From CALUVN01 sp944323595 (lineage in GTDB: Bacteria; Cyanobacteriota; Vampirovibrionia; Gastranaerophilales; Gastranaerophilaceae), in contig OZ006972.1 in assembly GCA_963931255.1 (NCBI GenBank), positions 930,001 to 994,000 of the forward strand: a stretch of 64,000 nucleotides of DNA. The letters run 5' to 3'. Below are positions 42,799 through 51,791 of this stretch, piece by piece. A model generated the notes under the pieces. It made no database searches and was not told the origin of the DNA. It saw nothing but the letters and a program-made list of their open reading frames with translations. Numbering within the stretch: position 1 is the first letter of the stretch; every line of letters begins with the position of its first letter. The position numbers and the translations under genes are program-made.

Positions 42799-44739
42799 AT
42801 GGGAATGGCAGCATCACAGGCAAGGTTGCTGAGTATTACAACTCGGTTAACAAATAACGAATACCGTTCGCAAATGGTTGCGAACAGTAAAGTTCGCCTT
42901 GCAAACGAAACTCAGGCTGCCAGTGATGAGTATATGGAAGCCTTGAATGCTACCAAATTTGAGTATGTGTATTATGATGCTAACGGGAAACAAACTTCTT
43001 ACAATTTGACTGCCAATACAATTTATACTTATCAGTCATTGAAGAATCAGTATGGTCTTGTGGATAATGCAGGCAGGTTAATGGTCACAAATCTTGACGG
43101 CACTAATTTTGATACAAGTGCAACAAAGAGTGAATTTTTACAAAAATACGGTATTCCTATGACCGACAACCCTGCTTATAAAAACCACTTAAAAGAGATT
43201 TACGGTGATAATTACGAAGATTGGTTTGACAAAAACAATGTCGAAGAATGGTATGGTAAAACAAACGGAGCAATTGATCCGAACTTTACAAATATGGGGT
43301 CTCAAGATTGGGATACTCTGACAGAAGAAGCATGGGATAATCTCGTAAACAATCACAATAACAATTTAAATGATTTAAAAAATCAATTCGGCGGCAAAAC
43401 TCCGGAACACGCATACGGTGATTGGATAGATAAATTATCAGATCCGCCTGATTTTGTAGAAAAACCGCCGGAACCTGTTTATCCGCCGTTTGTCCCTCCG
43501 GTCAAACCGCCTTACCCTGACCTGATTGACGAAGCTATGGGGCTGATTGCACCTGCTTGTTGGGAGGGTACAGGTATTACAGGTAACCTTAGAAATGATA
43601 AAAATAGTAATAATGATACAAACACTTGGCACATTGAACACGTTTTATCACAATATTTGTGGTCACCAAATTCAAGTGATACTAACTATGCTAGTGGTGG
43701 TACAATAACGGTTACTATAAACGGAAAGACTCAAACCATAACTAATGACCCTGGACAGTGGGCTATGTCTTCAGGAGGTGGTAACGGTGATGACCCGAAA
43801 GATGTTCGTGGAATATTAGCAGATCCTGCAAACGCAGAACTTAGAAAAAATTTGGAAGTATTGTATTATGAAGTTTGTAAAGCTATTGATGAACGTAATA
43901 TTAATAGCGGGTTAACATCAGGTTCTATTACTACAGACGGAACGCCTGCAAAATCGTCTGCTGAAATTGGTGCAGAATACTATGACTTGATGTTGGAATT
44001 GTTAACACTTGTTGCAGAACAGGATCCTAATTTCATGCAGGATTATCAAGATAAATGCGATGAAATTGACAGGCAGTATGAAGAAGATTATAAAGCTGCA
44101 GAAGATGCATGGAATGATGAATGCGATGCTATCAGAGATGCTTATCAGGAAGATTTGAAAGACCATAATCAAAGCGTACAGGAAATCCGTGAATGGATTC
44201 AAGACTGTGAAGATGCCGAAAAAGTTTATAAAGACTTAATCGACAGTATTCCGCCGGAAGAAATTCCTGATGAAACTCATGAAAAATATGAATGGTACTC
44301 AAACCTCTGGCACAGAATGAATGGCGATGATGATGAAGAAAAAAATCGTCAGGAAGAACAATCCTGGGTAATTATGGACGAAAATCTGGTTAATAGTCAA
44401 GAATGGCTTAAATTTGCACTGGAAAGCGGCTGTGTTACTCTTGAACAGGTAAAATTTGACGAAGAACCTGAATCAGGAACCGGTTTAGAACATGCTACCT
44501 GGACAGAAACGGTTTGGTCTTCTACAGCAGACATTATTGAAGTTGAAGACGAACTGGCAATTACAAAAGCAGAAGTAAAATACAATCAAGCATTACGCGA
44601 CATACAGGCAAAAGACAAAGAATACGACAATGATATAAAAAAATTAGACACAGAACACAATGCACTGCAGACAGAATACGATTCAATAAAGAGCGTTCTG
44701 GATAAGAACATGGAACGTTCATTCAAAGCATTCTCTTAG
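42799..44739 (+). CDS. Lineage-type protein with conserved ends and variable centre, copy A
   Basis: 646 aa, unknown function. The first about 90 residues (MGMAASQARLLSITTRLTNN...) and the last about 90 (ELAITKAEVKYNQALRDIQA... ending ERSFKAFS, a coiled coil) nearly match copy B at 58049. The centre differs: here it has a Pro-rich segment (VEKPPEPVYPPFVPPVKPP) and a long acidic coiled coil. There is no signal peptide. The ATG at 42799 is chosen over the GTG at 42772 because the AAAGGA site lies 12 bases away in both copies. A structural or secreted-by-other-route protein is possible; I cannot name a function. Confidence 0.7.
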   Translation: MGMAASQARLLSITTRLTNNEYRSQMVANSKVRLANETQAASDEYMEALNATKFEYVYYDANGKQTSYNLTANTIYTYQSLKNQYGLVDNAGRLMVTNLDGTNFDTSATKSEFLQKYGIPMTDNPAYKNHLKEIYGDNYEDWFDKNNVEEWYGKTNGAIDPNFTNMGSQDWDTLTEEAWDNLVNNHNNNLNDLKNQFGGKTPEHAYGDWIDKLSDPPDFVEKPPEPVYPPFVPPVKPPYPDLIDEAMGLIAPACWEGTGITGNLRNDKNSNNDTNTWHIEHVLSQYLWSPNSSDTNYASGGTITVTINGKTQTITNDPGQWAMSSGGGNGDDPKDVRGILADPANAELRKNLEVLYYEVCKAIDERNINSGLTSGSITTDGTPAKSSAEIGAEYYDLMLELLTLVAEQDPNFMQDYQDKCDEIDRQYEEDYKAAEDAWNDECDAIRDAYQEDLKDHNQSVQEIREWIQDCEDAEKVYKDLIDSIPPEEIPDETHEKYEWYSNLWHRMNGDDDEEKNRQEEQSWVIMDENLVNSQEWLKFALESGCVTLEQVKFDEEPESGTGLEHATWTETVWSSTADIIEVEDELAITKAEVKYNQALRDIQAKDKEYDNDIKKLDTEHNALQTEYDSIKSVLDKNMERSFKAFS

Positions 44740-45192
44740 CAAACAGCAAACATAAGTTTGCATCAGTATGACTCTTCAACTTTCAAAAAGTCGCCTTTCG
44801 AAGATATTCAAGAAGTTTTAATATCTTCGTAGTGGCGGCTTTTGTACAGACTAGATTTCCCCGCCCCTTGAGGGAGGGGAAGATTTTTGCCGAAAACTTG
44901 TTTTCGTGCAAAATCTGGGGAGGGGTGCAAACATGATGTTTGCATCAACACGACTCTTCAACTTCAAATTGTCGCCTGTATTAGGTGTTCAAGAAGTTTT
45001 AAATATCATTGAAGTGCCGGCTTTTGTCGAAACCGTTCTTCCCCTCTACTTAACAAGGAGAGGGGGTAGGGGAGAGGTGGCAAACGAAACGTTTGCATCA
45101 TTACTACTCTTCAACTTTTGAAAAGTCGCCTGTATTAAATATTCAAGAAGTTTTAAATATCATTGAAGTGCCGGCTTTTGGAGAAAACATTA
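44740..45192. repeat. Repeat cluster downstream of copy A
   Basis: Three hairpin modules in plus orientation (44758-44845, 44937-45025, 45098-45180), separated by two GC-rich modules (44859-44932 with an inner stem GCCGAAAAC/GTTTTCGTGC, and 45040-45078) and GCAAAC...GTTTGC palindromes (44748, 44926, 45081). No gene is supported here. Confidence 0.85.
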
Positions 45193-45798
45193 TTATTGCT
45201 GCTCGTTTTCTTTTTCTTCTGTATTCTCTTCTTCCGGCTTTTTTCTAACCCACGGGTTATATTTATTTTTATATCGTACATAGCAGAATGTTATTGCCAC
45301 TAAAAATATTGGTGCAACTATTAGCAGGAATTTTTTACAAAATTCAACTATTACCGTACAGAATAACGCGATAGTTCTTATTACATGCATAGAAATGAAT
45401 TTGGCGTAATCTTTGAAGAATAATTTGAATTTAAATGCTTTAAAATAACAATTACCGCGTTTTATAAATCCCGGAGAATTTGCACAAACTCCATCGTAAA
45501 CTTCCCAGCTGCAGTCTTCCAGAGCTACACTGTAATCGTTTATTGCATTCTGGCATCTTGTGTTTTTATATAAAAAGTTTGCTCTGTCATAATAGGCTTT
45601 TCTATATGCTTCTATATTTTTTTCATACAATCCATCCGAGTTAACCCGTGCAATTTCATAATTATATTCTGATAATGCATTCATATAGTCATTGTCTGGC
45701 TTCCAGGTTGTTTGTTCAATAAAATATGTTATCCATACCCAGGCAAGCATTGTTATACAAATTATAATTCCAAATATTATTTTTGCTTTTTTATCCAT
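45193..45798 (-). CDS. Hypothetical membrane protein with TPR-like segment
   Basis: 201 aa. One transmembrane helix at the N-terminus (IIFGIIICITMLAWVWITYF) and one near residue 160 (FCKKFLLIVAPIFLVAITFCY), enclosing a probably extracytoplasmic domain with a TPR-like helix pair (YYDRANFLYKNTRCQNAINDY) and several Cys (possible disulfides). The C-terminal tail is highly acidic. AAAGAGGTAAT precedes the ATG. It is last in the two-component operon. Function unknown. Confidence 0.65.
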   Translation of the reverse strand: MDKKAKIIFGIIICITMLAWVWITYFIEQTTWKPDNDYMNALSEYNYEIARVNSDGLYEKNIEAYRKAYYDRANFLYKNTRCQNAINDYSVALEDCSWEVYDGVCANSPGFIKRGNCYFKAFKFKLFFKDYAKFISMHVIRTIALFCTVIVEFCKKFLLIVAPIFLVAITFCYVRYKNKYNPWVRKKPEEENTEEKENEQQ

Positions 45799-45807
45799 AT
45801 TACCTCT

Positions 45808-46545
45808 TTATTTATTAGAAACACCATAGCCAAACATGGCAAAGTCATATTTTACAGGATCATCTGCATCCAGCTGTCTGAGCTTTTCAGTTAATTCCTG
45901 CACGGCTTTATAATCGTTTGCAGTTCTTGTCAAAAGCCCCATTTCTCTTGAAATCCTTGCAACATGGACATCAAGAGGGATTAACAATTCCGATGCAGGC
46001 ATAAAATCCCATATACCGAAGTCTACCGGCGGCTTTCTGACCATCCAGCGTAAAAACATACACATACGTTTCATTGCACCGCCTTTTTCAGGGTTTGGTA
46101 TCATAAAATAAAATCCCTGACCTGCTTTTGCACCGGCTCTTGAATAAAAGTAATCTGTCACTGTTTTAAACATATTGCCGGATTTGTAGCCGTATTTAAA
46201 AAGCTCTTCCAGACCGCCGTCTTTATTATATAATTCTTTCATTATTGAAAAAATTTCAGCAAAGTCTTCTGTTTTTCCGAAACGATAGTTAAAATTGCCG
46301 ATGATTTCGGGTTCAAAATTAGTTATAAAATTGTAGGGCTCATTTTGTGCCATATTAAAAAGTTCATCTAATTTTTTTATAAAAACTTTCCGGCTGCCGT
46401 ATGCAACAAGAGAAGAGATAAATCCTGCGATTTCTATGTCTTTTTTATCATGAAACCTGTGCGGTAAGCTGACAGGATCTGCCCAGATAAATTCCGGTGT
46501 TTCATATTTTTTTACAAGCTCGTCAATCTTCTCTTTTGTAATCAT
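45808..46545 (-). CDS. TIGR02757/DUF2400 family protein
   Basis: 245 aa. Family signatures are clear: LPHRFHDKKDIEIAGFISSL, AYGSRKVFI, KRMCMFLRWMVRK, VDFGIWDFMPASELLIPLDV and DPVKYDFAMFGYGVS. The family is conserved in many bacteria, related in fold to helix-hairpin-helix DNA glycosylases, and has no established function. Its start overlaps the tadA stop by four bases. Confidence 0.88.
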   Translation of the reverse strand: MITKEKIDELVKKYETPEFIWADPVSLPHRFHDKKDIEIAGFISSLVAYGSRKVFIKKLDELFNMAQNEPYNFITNFEPEIIGNFNYRFGKTEDFAEIFSIMKELYNKDGGLEELFKYGYKSGNMFKTVTDYFYSRAGAKAGQGFYFMIPNPEKGGAMKRMCMFLRWMVRKPPVDFGIWDFMPASELLIPLDVHVARISREMGLLTRTANDYKAVQELTEKLRQLDADDPVKYDFAMFGYGVSNK

Positions 46546-46970
46546 CGCATCTCCTGAAAAAATCTTTTAAGTATTATATCACATTTTTCTTCCATAATGC
46601 CACCATATACCTTTAGTTTTGAATTACATAACTTTCTAAGGTCGATTTTAGAGCCGAGTGCGCCATATTGTAAATCATACGACCCGAAATATACAGCTTT
46701 CAATCTTGACTGGATAATTGCCCATGCACACATCGGACAGGGTTCCAGTGTAACGTACATTTCGCAATCTTCAAGCCGCCAGTTCCCCAATTTTTTTTCA
46801 GCTTCGCGTATTGCCAGAATTTCTGCATGGGCTGTTACATCGGAATCTTTTTCTTTGCTGTTGACTGCGCAGGATATAATACCGCCGTTTTTTACAATTA
46901 CAGCAGCGACCGGAATTTCCGTATTAATGTTTTTAGCTAACTCTATTGCTCTTTCCATCATCAGTTTCAA
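46542..46970 (-). CDS. tadA: tRNA adenosine deaminase TadA
   Basis: 142 aa, zinc deaminase that makes inosine at position 34 of tRNA-Arg. The catalytic HAEILAIREA (His ligand and Glu proton shuttle) and PCPMCAWAII (two Cys ligands) motifs are intact. The start overlaps the histidine kinase gene by 38 bases; Met 4 or 5 (MMERAIELA) could be the real start. Confidence 0.92.
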   Translation of the reverse strand: MKLMMERAIELAKNINTEIPVAAVIVKNGGIISCAVNSKEKDSDVTAHAEILAIREAEKKLGNWRLEDCEMYVTLEPCPMCAWAIIQSRLKAVYFGSYDLQYGALGSKIDLRKLCNSKLKVYGGIMEEKCDIILKRFFQEMR

Positions 46971-48651
46971 CTTTTTCCACGTTTGTCAGATTAAATTCAA
47001 GACTGACACAAAATCCGCATTCTTTTGTTGAGGAAAGGCTTATTTTGCCGTTCATTGCCTCAACAAGTCCTTTTACGATAAATAGTCCTAATCCGGTACC
47101 GCGGGTTGTACGGGTAGTATTATCGTCAAGTCTTATGAATTTTTCAAATAACTTGTTCAGTTTATGTTTCGGAATTACAGGACAATCGTTTTTTACTTGA
47201 ATATAAGCCTTTTTATCGTCAAATTCCGTATCAACAACGATTTTAGTATCCGGTGATGCATACTTGACGGCGTTTTCCAGCAGATTAACAAAAACCTGTT
47301 CAAGTCGGCCTTTATCTCCCAGTATAAACGGAAAATCTTCACTGATATTTATTATTATTTCTTTAGCTTCTTTATTTTTTAAGAGGTTATTAGCAGCTTC
47401 CAGGACTTCAGGCAGCCATACAGGTTCCATAACAGTCCTCAGTCGCATACCGTCTATATCAGGAATTGTAAGCAAATCTTCTATCATACGTTTAAGTCTT
47501 TCTGACTGTTCTTTAATAATCCGTAAGGATTTCAGGCGGGTTTCTTCATCGATTTTAATATCCTGACGCAGAAGTCTTGTGGTATAACCTTGAATACTTG
47601 TCAGAGGTGTCCTGAGTTCATGGCTTACAGTATCAATGAGGTTTGAGCGGAATTCGTTAAGCTGTTTCAATTCTTTGTTATTCTTTTTAAGCTGGAGGTA
47701 AGATTTATGAATTTCGCTTGCCATACGATTAAATTCAAAGGCAAGAAAGACTATTTCATGCGGTGTAAAAACAGTTGTCAAAAGTCTTATCTGGCGCTCA
47801 TAATTCCCTTTTGAAATTGCTATTATACCTTTAAATAACTGTCTTATATTGATATACAGATAATACGTATAAAGTGCTGTCACAAACATAATAGCAAAAG
47901 TTGCCATCAAAACGGACAGGATGATTTTGGCTCTGTTATCAGTAATTGCGCGTCGTGTAACTTTTTCTGTCGTGTTAACAATGATGGTAATTTTCGGGTC
48001 GGCTTTTTTAACATACACTATCGGCTGGTTTTTTATATCTCCGAAAATTACAGGTGTATCAAGAACAGAATACTTTGGCAAAAGACTCATTGTTTCGCCG
48101 AACACTTTGTCTGTATAATTGTGGGAAGCAATCAATCTGCCGTCATCCATCAAAACATATATTTGACGTTTATCATCCTGTAAAGAACGGAATAAAACTC
48201 CGTTTAAGGCTTCTATTGTATAAGTTGCAACAAGAAAATCATTATTTTCCAGCTGTACATAAACTGTTGCTTTTTTATCTTTTCGGTTACGTTCGTGGAT
48301 TGCATCAAGCTCTGACTGGTATTTAACTATTTCCAATTTTTCACAATAATCCAGTTCTTTTATTATTTTATTCAGGTATTTTTCTTTAGCTTCTTTTGTC
48401 GGAAAGTAGTTTAGTGTAGAGGCAACCTGTTCAAGAATCTGGTGGACAGAGCCTGTAAAAAAGTCAATTTCATCAGATACCATATTGGCAATAAGCACTG
48501 CAGATTCACGTAACTGTGAACGTACTGACTGCTGGTTGATATTGTTTATAATAAACCCGCTTATTGTCATCGGAATGAGGACGGCAAAAAATAAGACGAT
48601 ACCGATTTGTTCTACAATTTTGAGACGTTTAAATTTAAAAAATCCTGCCAC
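46933..48651 (-). CDS. Membrane sensor histidine kinase (NblS/Hik33-like layout)
   Basis: 572 aa. TM1 (about 17-37), an extracytoplasmic sensor of about 200 residues (Cache-like), TM2 (about 243-268), HAMP (ISKGNYERQIRLL), HisKA with phospho-acceptor His in DTVSHELRTPLTSIQGY, and HATPase with the N box NLLENAVKYA and G box GTGLGLFIVKGL. No PAS domain, unlike NblS. It is co-transcribed with the response regulator (14 bases apart). Confidence 0.9.
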   Translation of the reverse strand: MAGFFKFKRLKIVEQIGIVLFFAVLIPMTISGFIINNINQQSVRSQLRESAVLIANMVSDEIDFFTGSVHQILEQVASTLNYFPTKEAKEKYLNKIIKELDYCEKLEIVKYQSELDAIHERNRKDKKATVYVQLENNDFLVATYTIEALNGVLFRSLQDDKRQIYVLMDDGRLIASHNYTDKVFGETMSLLPKYSVLDTPVIFGDIKNQPIVYVKKADPKITIIVNTTEKVTRRAITDNRAKIILSVLMATFAIMFVTALYTYYLYINIRQLFKGIIAISKGNYERQIRLLTTVFTPHEIVFLAFEFNRMASEIHKSYLQLKKNNKELKQLNEFRSNLIDTVSHELRTPLTSIQGYTTRLLRQDIKIDEETRLKSLRIIKEQSERLKRMIEDLLTIPDIDGMRLRTVMEPVWLPEVLEAANNLLKNKEAKEIIINISEDFPFILGDKGRLEQVFVNLLENAVKYASPDTKIVVDTEFDDKKAYIQVKNDCPVIPKHKLNKLFEKFIRLDDNTTRTTRGTGLGLFIVKGLVEAMNGKISLSSTKECGFCVSLEFNLTNVEKVETDDGKSNRVS

Positions 48652-48665
48652 TTAACCTGCTTTTC

Positions 48666-49379
48666 TTATTCCTCTGCAAACGGGGTAAGTTTATACCCTA
48701 CATTAGTAACCGTATGAAGATATTTTGGCTCTTTAGCGTTCGGTTCTATTTTGTTACGCAATCCCCCGACGTGAACGCGAAGCATCCGAACATCTTCATT
48801 ACTGTCATATCCCCAGACTTCATCCAGCAATGTTGCCAGTGTGACCGGATTGTTAAAATGCTGCATCAGACAATAGAGAATTTCAAATTCTGTCGGTGTA
48901 AGCTTAACTTTTTTATTAACAATAACGCATTCAAGGGTTTCAGGAAAAATTTCTATGTCACCGGCATGAAGAATTTCATCAGAAAGTGACGTTTTATCTT
49001 CAACCTGATTACGGCGTAATAGTACGCGTATTCTGAGCAAAACTTCCTGAATATCAAACGGTTTTACCAGATAATCATCAGCTCCGCAGTCAAACCCCTC
49101 TGTTTTATCGTCGATGGTACCTTTTGCAGTAAGCATAAGAATAGGAATAGCAAGTTTAGCCTGACGGATATTTTTGCAGACATCAAATCCGTTCATCTTT
49201 GGCATCATCACATCAAGCAAAATTAAATCATAAGTATTGTTTAATGCCTTATGAAGTCCCTCCATACCATCTTTTGCAGTATCAACAAAATAACCGCTCT
49301 GGGCAACATCAAACTCTAATAATTCTCTGATTTCGTCATCATCATCGACTATTAAAATACGTTTTTGCATACCGGACAT
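48666..49379 (-). CDS. OmpR/PhoB-family response regulator (RpaB-like)
   Basis: 237 aa. The receiver domain has acidic pocket VDDDDEI, phospho-acceptor Asp in LILLDVMMPKMNG and KPF lysine; the winged-helix output domain has LTPTEFEILYCLM and VRMLRVHVGGLRNKIE. The start ATG 49379 (MSGMQKR) follows GAGGGG by six bases, so an upstream extension is unlikely. It heads the operon RR-HK-tadA-DUF2400-45193. The NblS/RpaB analogy rests on general similarity only. Confidence 0.92.
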   Translation of the reverse strand: MSGMQKRILIVDDDDEIRELLEFDVAQSGYFVDTAKDGMEGLHKALNNTYDLILLDVMMPKMNGFDVCKNIRQAKLAIPILMLTAKGTIDDKTEGFDCGADDYLVKPFDIQEVLLRIRVLLRRNQVEDKTSLSDEILHAGDIEIFPETLECVIVNKKVKLTPTEFEILYCLMQHFNNPVTLATLLDEVWGYDSNEDVRMLRVHVGGLRNKIEPNAKEPKYLHTVTNVGYKLTPFAEE

Positions 49380-49486
49380 ACGAAACCCCTCTTTTTTTAC
49401 TATTTTATCTAAATCGGTGCAGATTTTCAACTTTTTATAAAGATTTTTATAGTACCGGCTTCCGGCTTTAAAAGTCGTATATTATT

Positions 49487-49516
49487 AACCGGCAGATGAA
49501 TAATTTTCTGCCGGTT
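49487..49516 (-). terminator. Terminator of gshA
   Basis: Perfect 10-bp stem AACCGGCAGA / TCTGCCGGTT with a 10-base loop, followed on the minus strand by AATAAT; 19 bases after the gshA stop. The U-tract is weak. Confidence 0.65.
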
Positions 49517-49534
49517 TAATTCAAAGATAGAATA

Positions 49535-50854
49535 TTATTCTGTCAAAAATTTTATTAAACGGTTGATATCTTTATCCCAGACAGAATGCCAGCTGCGTAT
49601 AATAACATCTGCAGGGCAAATCCCTTTTTCTACATATTCTTTAACAGGGTCGAGATAATAATCTTCGTGATAACCTCCGCCAATAAGAGCTTTTTCTGCA
49701 ATCTCCAGAATTTTTGGCGCAATTTCGGAAACCATATATTTGCCTATTTTTGACTGCATGGCGCTTTTCGGTACATTATAGCGGAGCTCTGTGATATCTC
49801 TTACACTGAAATCCTGCATTAATTCATCAAACTCTGAAATAGCATATTTGTCATATAATATACCCTTGTATATTGCGAGTAATGAATATTGCAAACCTTT
49901 ACCAACGCAATCGTGGTTACGGATTTCTATGAAATTTCTCAAACGAACTTCAGGGAAATAAAGATTAGCATGGAGTTCAAAATCTTCTATTGCAGCTTCA
50001 AATCCCTCAAAACCTTTATTCATAAAATCTCTGAAAGTTATTCTTCCGTTAATTTGTATAGGGAGATTTTCTCTGGTTATAAAAATCATCGGAGAATCAA
50101 GAACACTGTTTATATAATCATCAATAGAGAATTCTTTTTTCAAATTCCCTGCAAATCCGCATCTGTCATTGTCCGTATTAAGCCAGCTGAGTGCACGGAA
50201 TGATTTATATCCGGTGTAGACGCCTCCTCGTATAGGAGAATTGGCAAACATTGCGGTTATAAACGGTGAGAGTTTTGATGCGGTTTCAAATTTTTTCATT
50301 AAATCTTCTTCTGATTCAAAATCTATACAGCATTGAATTCCTGCGGTTTCTCTCATCATTACATCCGATAAAATTCCCCATAAATATCTTGCCATAATGT
50401 GGTAACGTTTTTTAGGGATAAGAGAAATTGATTTGTGTGTAGAAACAGGAGAAACACCGTATTCAAGAAGTTTCATATTGTTTCTTTCAAGTATCGGAGC
50501 GATTTTTTTATTAAAGGCGTTAATTTTCTCTTCAAGTTTTTTTATTGTAAATTCAGGCTCTAAACTCATTTCAAACTGGCAGCCCGGTTCCAGTGTAACG
50601 GTATCATGATTTTGTTTCAAACCTATAATATTGAAGTCATCTGTTATATAATCCCAGTTGTCATCTCTGGCTATGGTTCTTAAAACATTACAAACGCCAT
50701 CTTCGTATGGTACAGCTCTGTATGTATCGTTAAAAACAGGAAGCCGTTCGTATTCAATACCTATCTTATGGGTTTCAACAGGTTTAAAACCTGAAGTAAA
50801 AATTTCTCTGATTTGTGCGATATCAAGTTTTTCCTTAGTTTTTATATTGTACAC
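49535..50854 (-). CDS. gshA: Glutamate-cysteine ligase, plant/GCS2 type
   Basis: 439 aa. It fits the GCS2 family used by plants, alpha-proteobacteria and cyanobacteria: KIGIEYERLPV near the N-terminus, then LEPGCQFEMSLEP (active-site region), the PKKRYHIMARYL segment, MMRETAGIQCCIDF, and RLRNFIEIRNHDCV. It makes gamma-glutamylcysteine. No gshB is seen nearby. The GTG start has AGGGGG five bases upstream. Confidence 0.88.
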   Translation of the reverse strand: MYNIKTKEKLDIAQIREIFTSGFKPVETHKIGIEYERLPVFNDTYRAVPYEDGVCNVLRTIARDDNWDYITDDFNIIGLKQNHDTVTLEPGCQFEMSLEPEFTIKKLEEKINAFNKKIAPILERNNMKLLEYGVSPVSTHKSISLIPKKRYHIMARYLWGILSDVMMRETAGIQCCIDFESEEDLMKKFETASKLSPFITAMFANSPIRGGVYTGYKSFRALSWLNTDNDRCGFAGNLKKEFSIDDYINSVLDSPMIFITRENLPIQINGRITFRDFMNKGFEGFEAAIEDFELHANLYFPEVRLRNFIEIRNHDCVGKGLQYSLLAIYKGILYDKYAISEFDELMQDFSVRDITELRYNVPKSAMQSKIGKYMVSEIAPKILEIAEKALIGGGYHEDYYLDPVKEYVEKGICPADVIIRSWHSVWDKDINRLIKFLTE

Positions 50855-50929
50855 GATGCCCCCTTGTGGTTTTCATTATAACATCATTAAAGTTAGCAGA
50901 AAATAGTTTTTCAAACATTTACCTGTCTG

Positions 50930-50938
50930 TGTTATTAT
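50930..50938 (+). promoter_or_regulatory. Extended -10 of rsmA, predicted leaderless
   Basis: TGTTATTAT, seven bases before the ATG at 50946; no ribosome binding site. Confidence 0.5.
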
Positions 50939-50945
50939 ATTTACC

Positions 50946-51791
50946 ATGGTTAACTACTTCGAACGTGCAAAATTTTTCAGAACAAAAAAACGCCTCGGGC
51001 AAAACTTTCTTATTGACGGAGAGGCGATAAAAGCAATTATAGATAAAGCTGATATCAAACCTGACGATACCATTGTAGAAATCGGTCCGGGGGTTGGTTT
51101 TGTAACAGAACAGCTTGTGAAACATGCAAAACAGGTTATTGCTATTGAACTTGATGAGGAGGCTGTTAAAGAACTCCAAAAACTTGACGCTCCTAATTTA
51201 ACAATAATTCATAACGATATTTTGAAAACGGATATTTCTTCTCTCTGTGAGGGAAAAGTAAAAGTTGTTGCAAACATTCCTTACTATATTACAAGTCCTA
51301 TTATAGCTCACCTGCTTGGCGAAGTAGATGATTTAGACAACAAAAACCGCAAAAAGATTACAGAAATTATCCTTATGGTTCAGGAAGAAGTTGCAAGACG
51401 GATGGCCGCGGATGAAAATTCACCGTCAAAACAGTACGGACTTTTAACAATACTTTCGCAATTTTGGGCTGATGTGGAAATCTTCCGGCATGTTGGAAGA
51501 CGTTCTTTTTATCCTGCGCCAAAAGTCAATTCGGCACTTGTAAAACTTGTGATAAAAGATAAGCCGCGTGTTGAATTAACAGATTATTCTCATTTCAGAC
51601 GAACTGTCAAAGCAGCTTTTTCACAGCGGAGAAAAAATATAAAAAATTGTCTTTTGAGCGGCGGTTTTTCTAAGGAAAATATCAAAAATGCCATGGAAAA
51701 TCTGGGGCTGGATGAAAATACCCGCGGGGAAAAACTTTCAATAGAAATGCTTGCTAAACTTTCAGAGGAATTAAAAAGTGGTAAAAATTAA
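50946..51791 (+). CDS. rsmA: 16S rRNA dimethyladenosine transferase RsmA (KsgA)
   Basis: 281 aa. SAM-dependent dimethylation of two adjacent adenines near the 3' end of 16S rRNA. Motifs are KKRLGQNFLID, VEIGPGVGFVTE (motif I), IELDEEAV and the catalytic NIPYYITSPI (motif IV), then SQRRKNIKNCL near the C-terminus. It overlaps ispE by 14 bases, a common gene pair. Confidence 0.95.
   Translation: MVNYFERAKFFRTKKRLGQNFLIDGEAIKAIIDKADIKPDDTIVEIGPGVGFVTEQLVKHAKQVIAIELDEEAVKELQKLDAPNLTIIHNDILKTDISSLCEGKVKVVANIPYYITSPIIAHLLGEVDDLDNKNRKKITEIILMVQEEVARRMAADENSPSKQYGLLTILSQFWADVEIFRHVGRRSFYPAPKVNSALVKLVIKDKPRVELTDYSHFRRTVKAAFSQRRKNIKNCLLSGGFSKENIKNAMENLGLDENTRGEKLSIEMLAKLSEELKSGKN

Noticed and set aside
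44740..45192. CRISPR array
   Set aside because: The repeats are long, imperfect and palindromic, with no regular unique spacers, and no cas gene is present.
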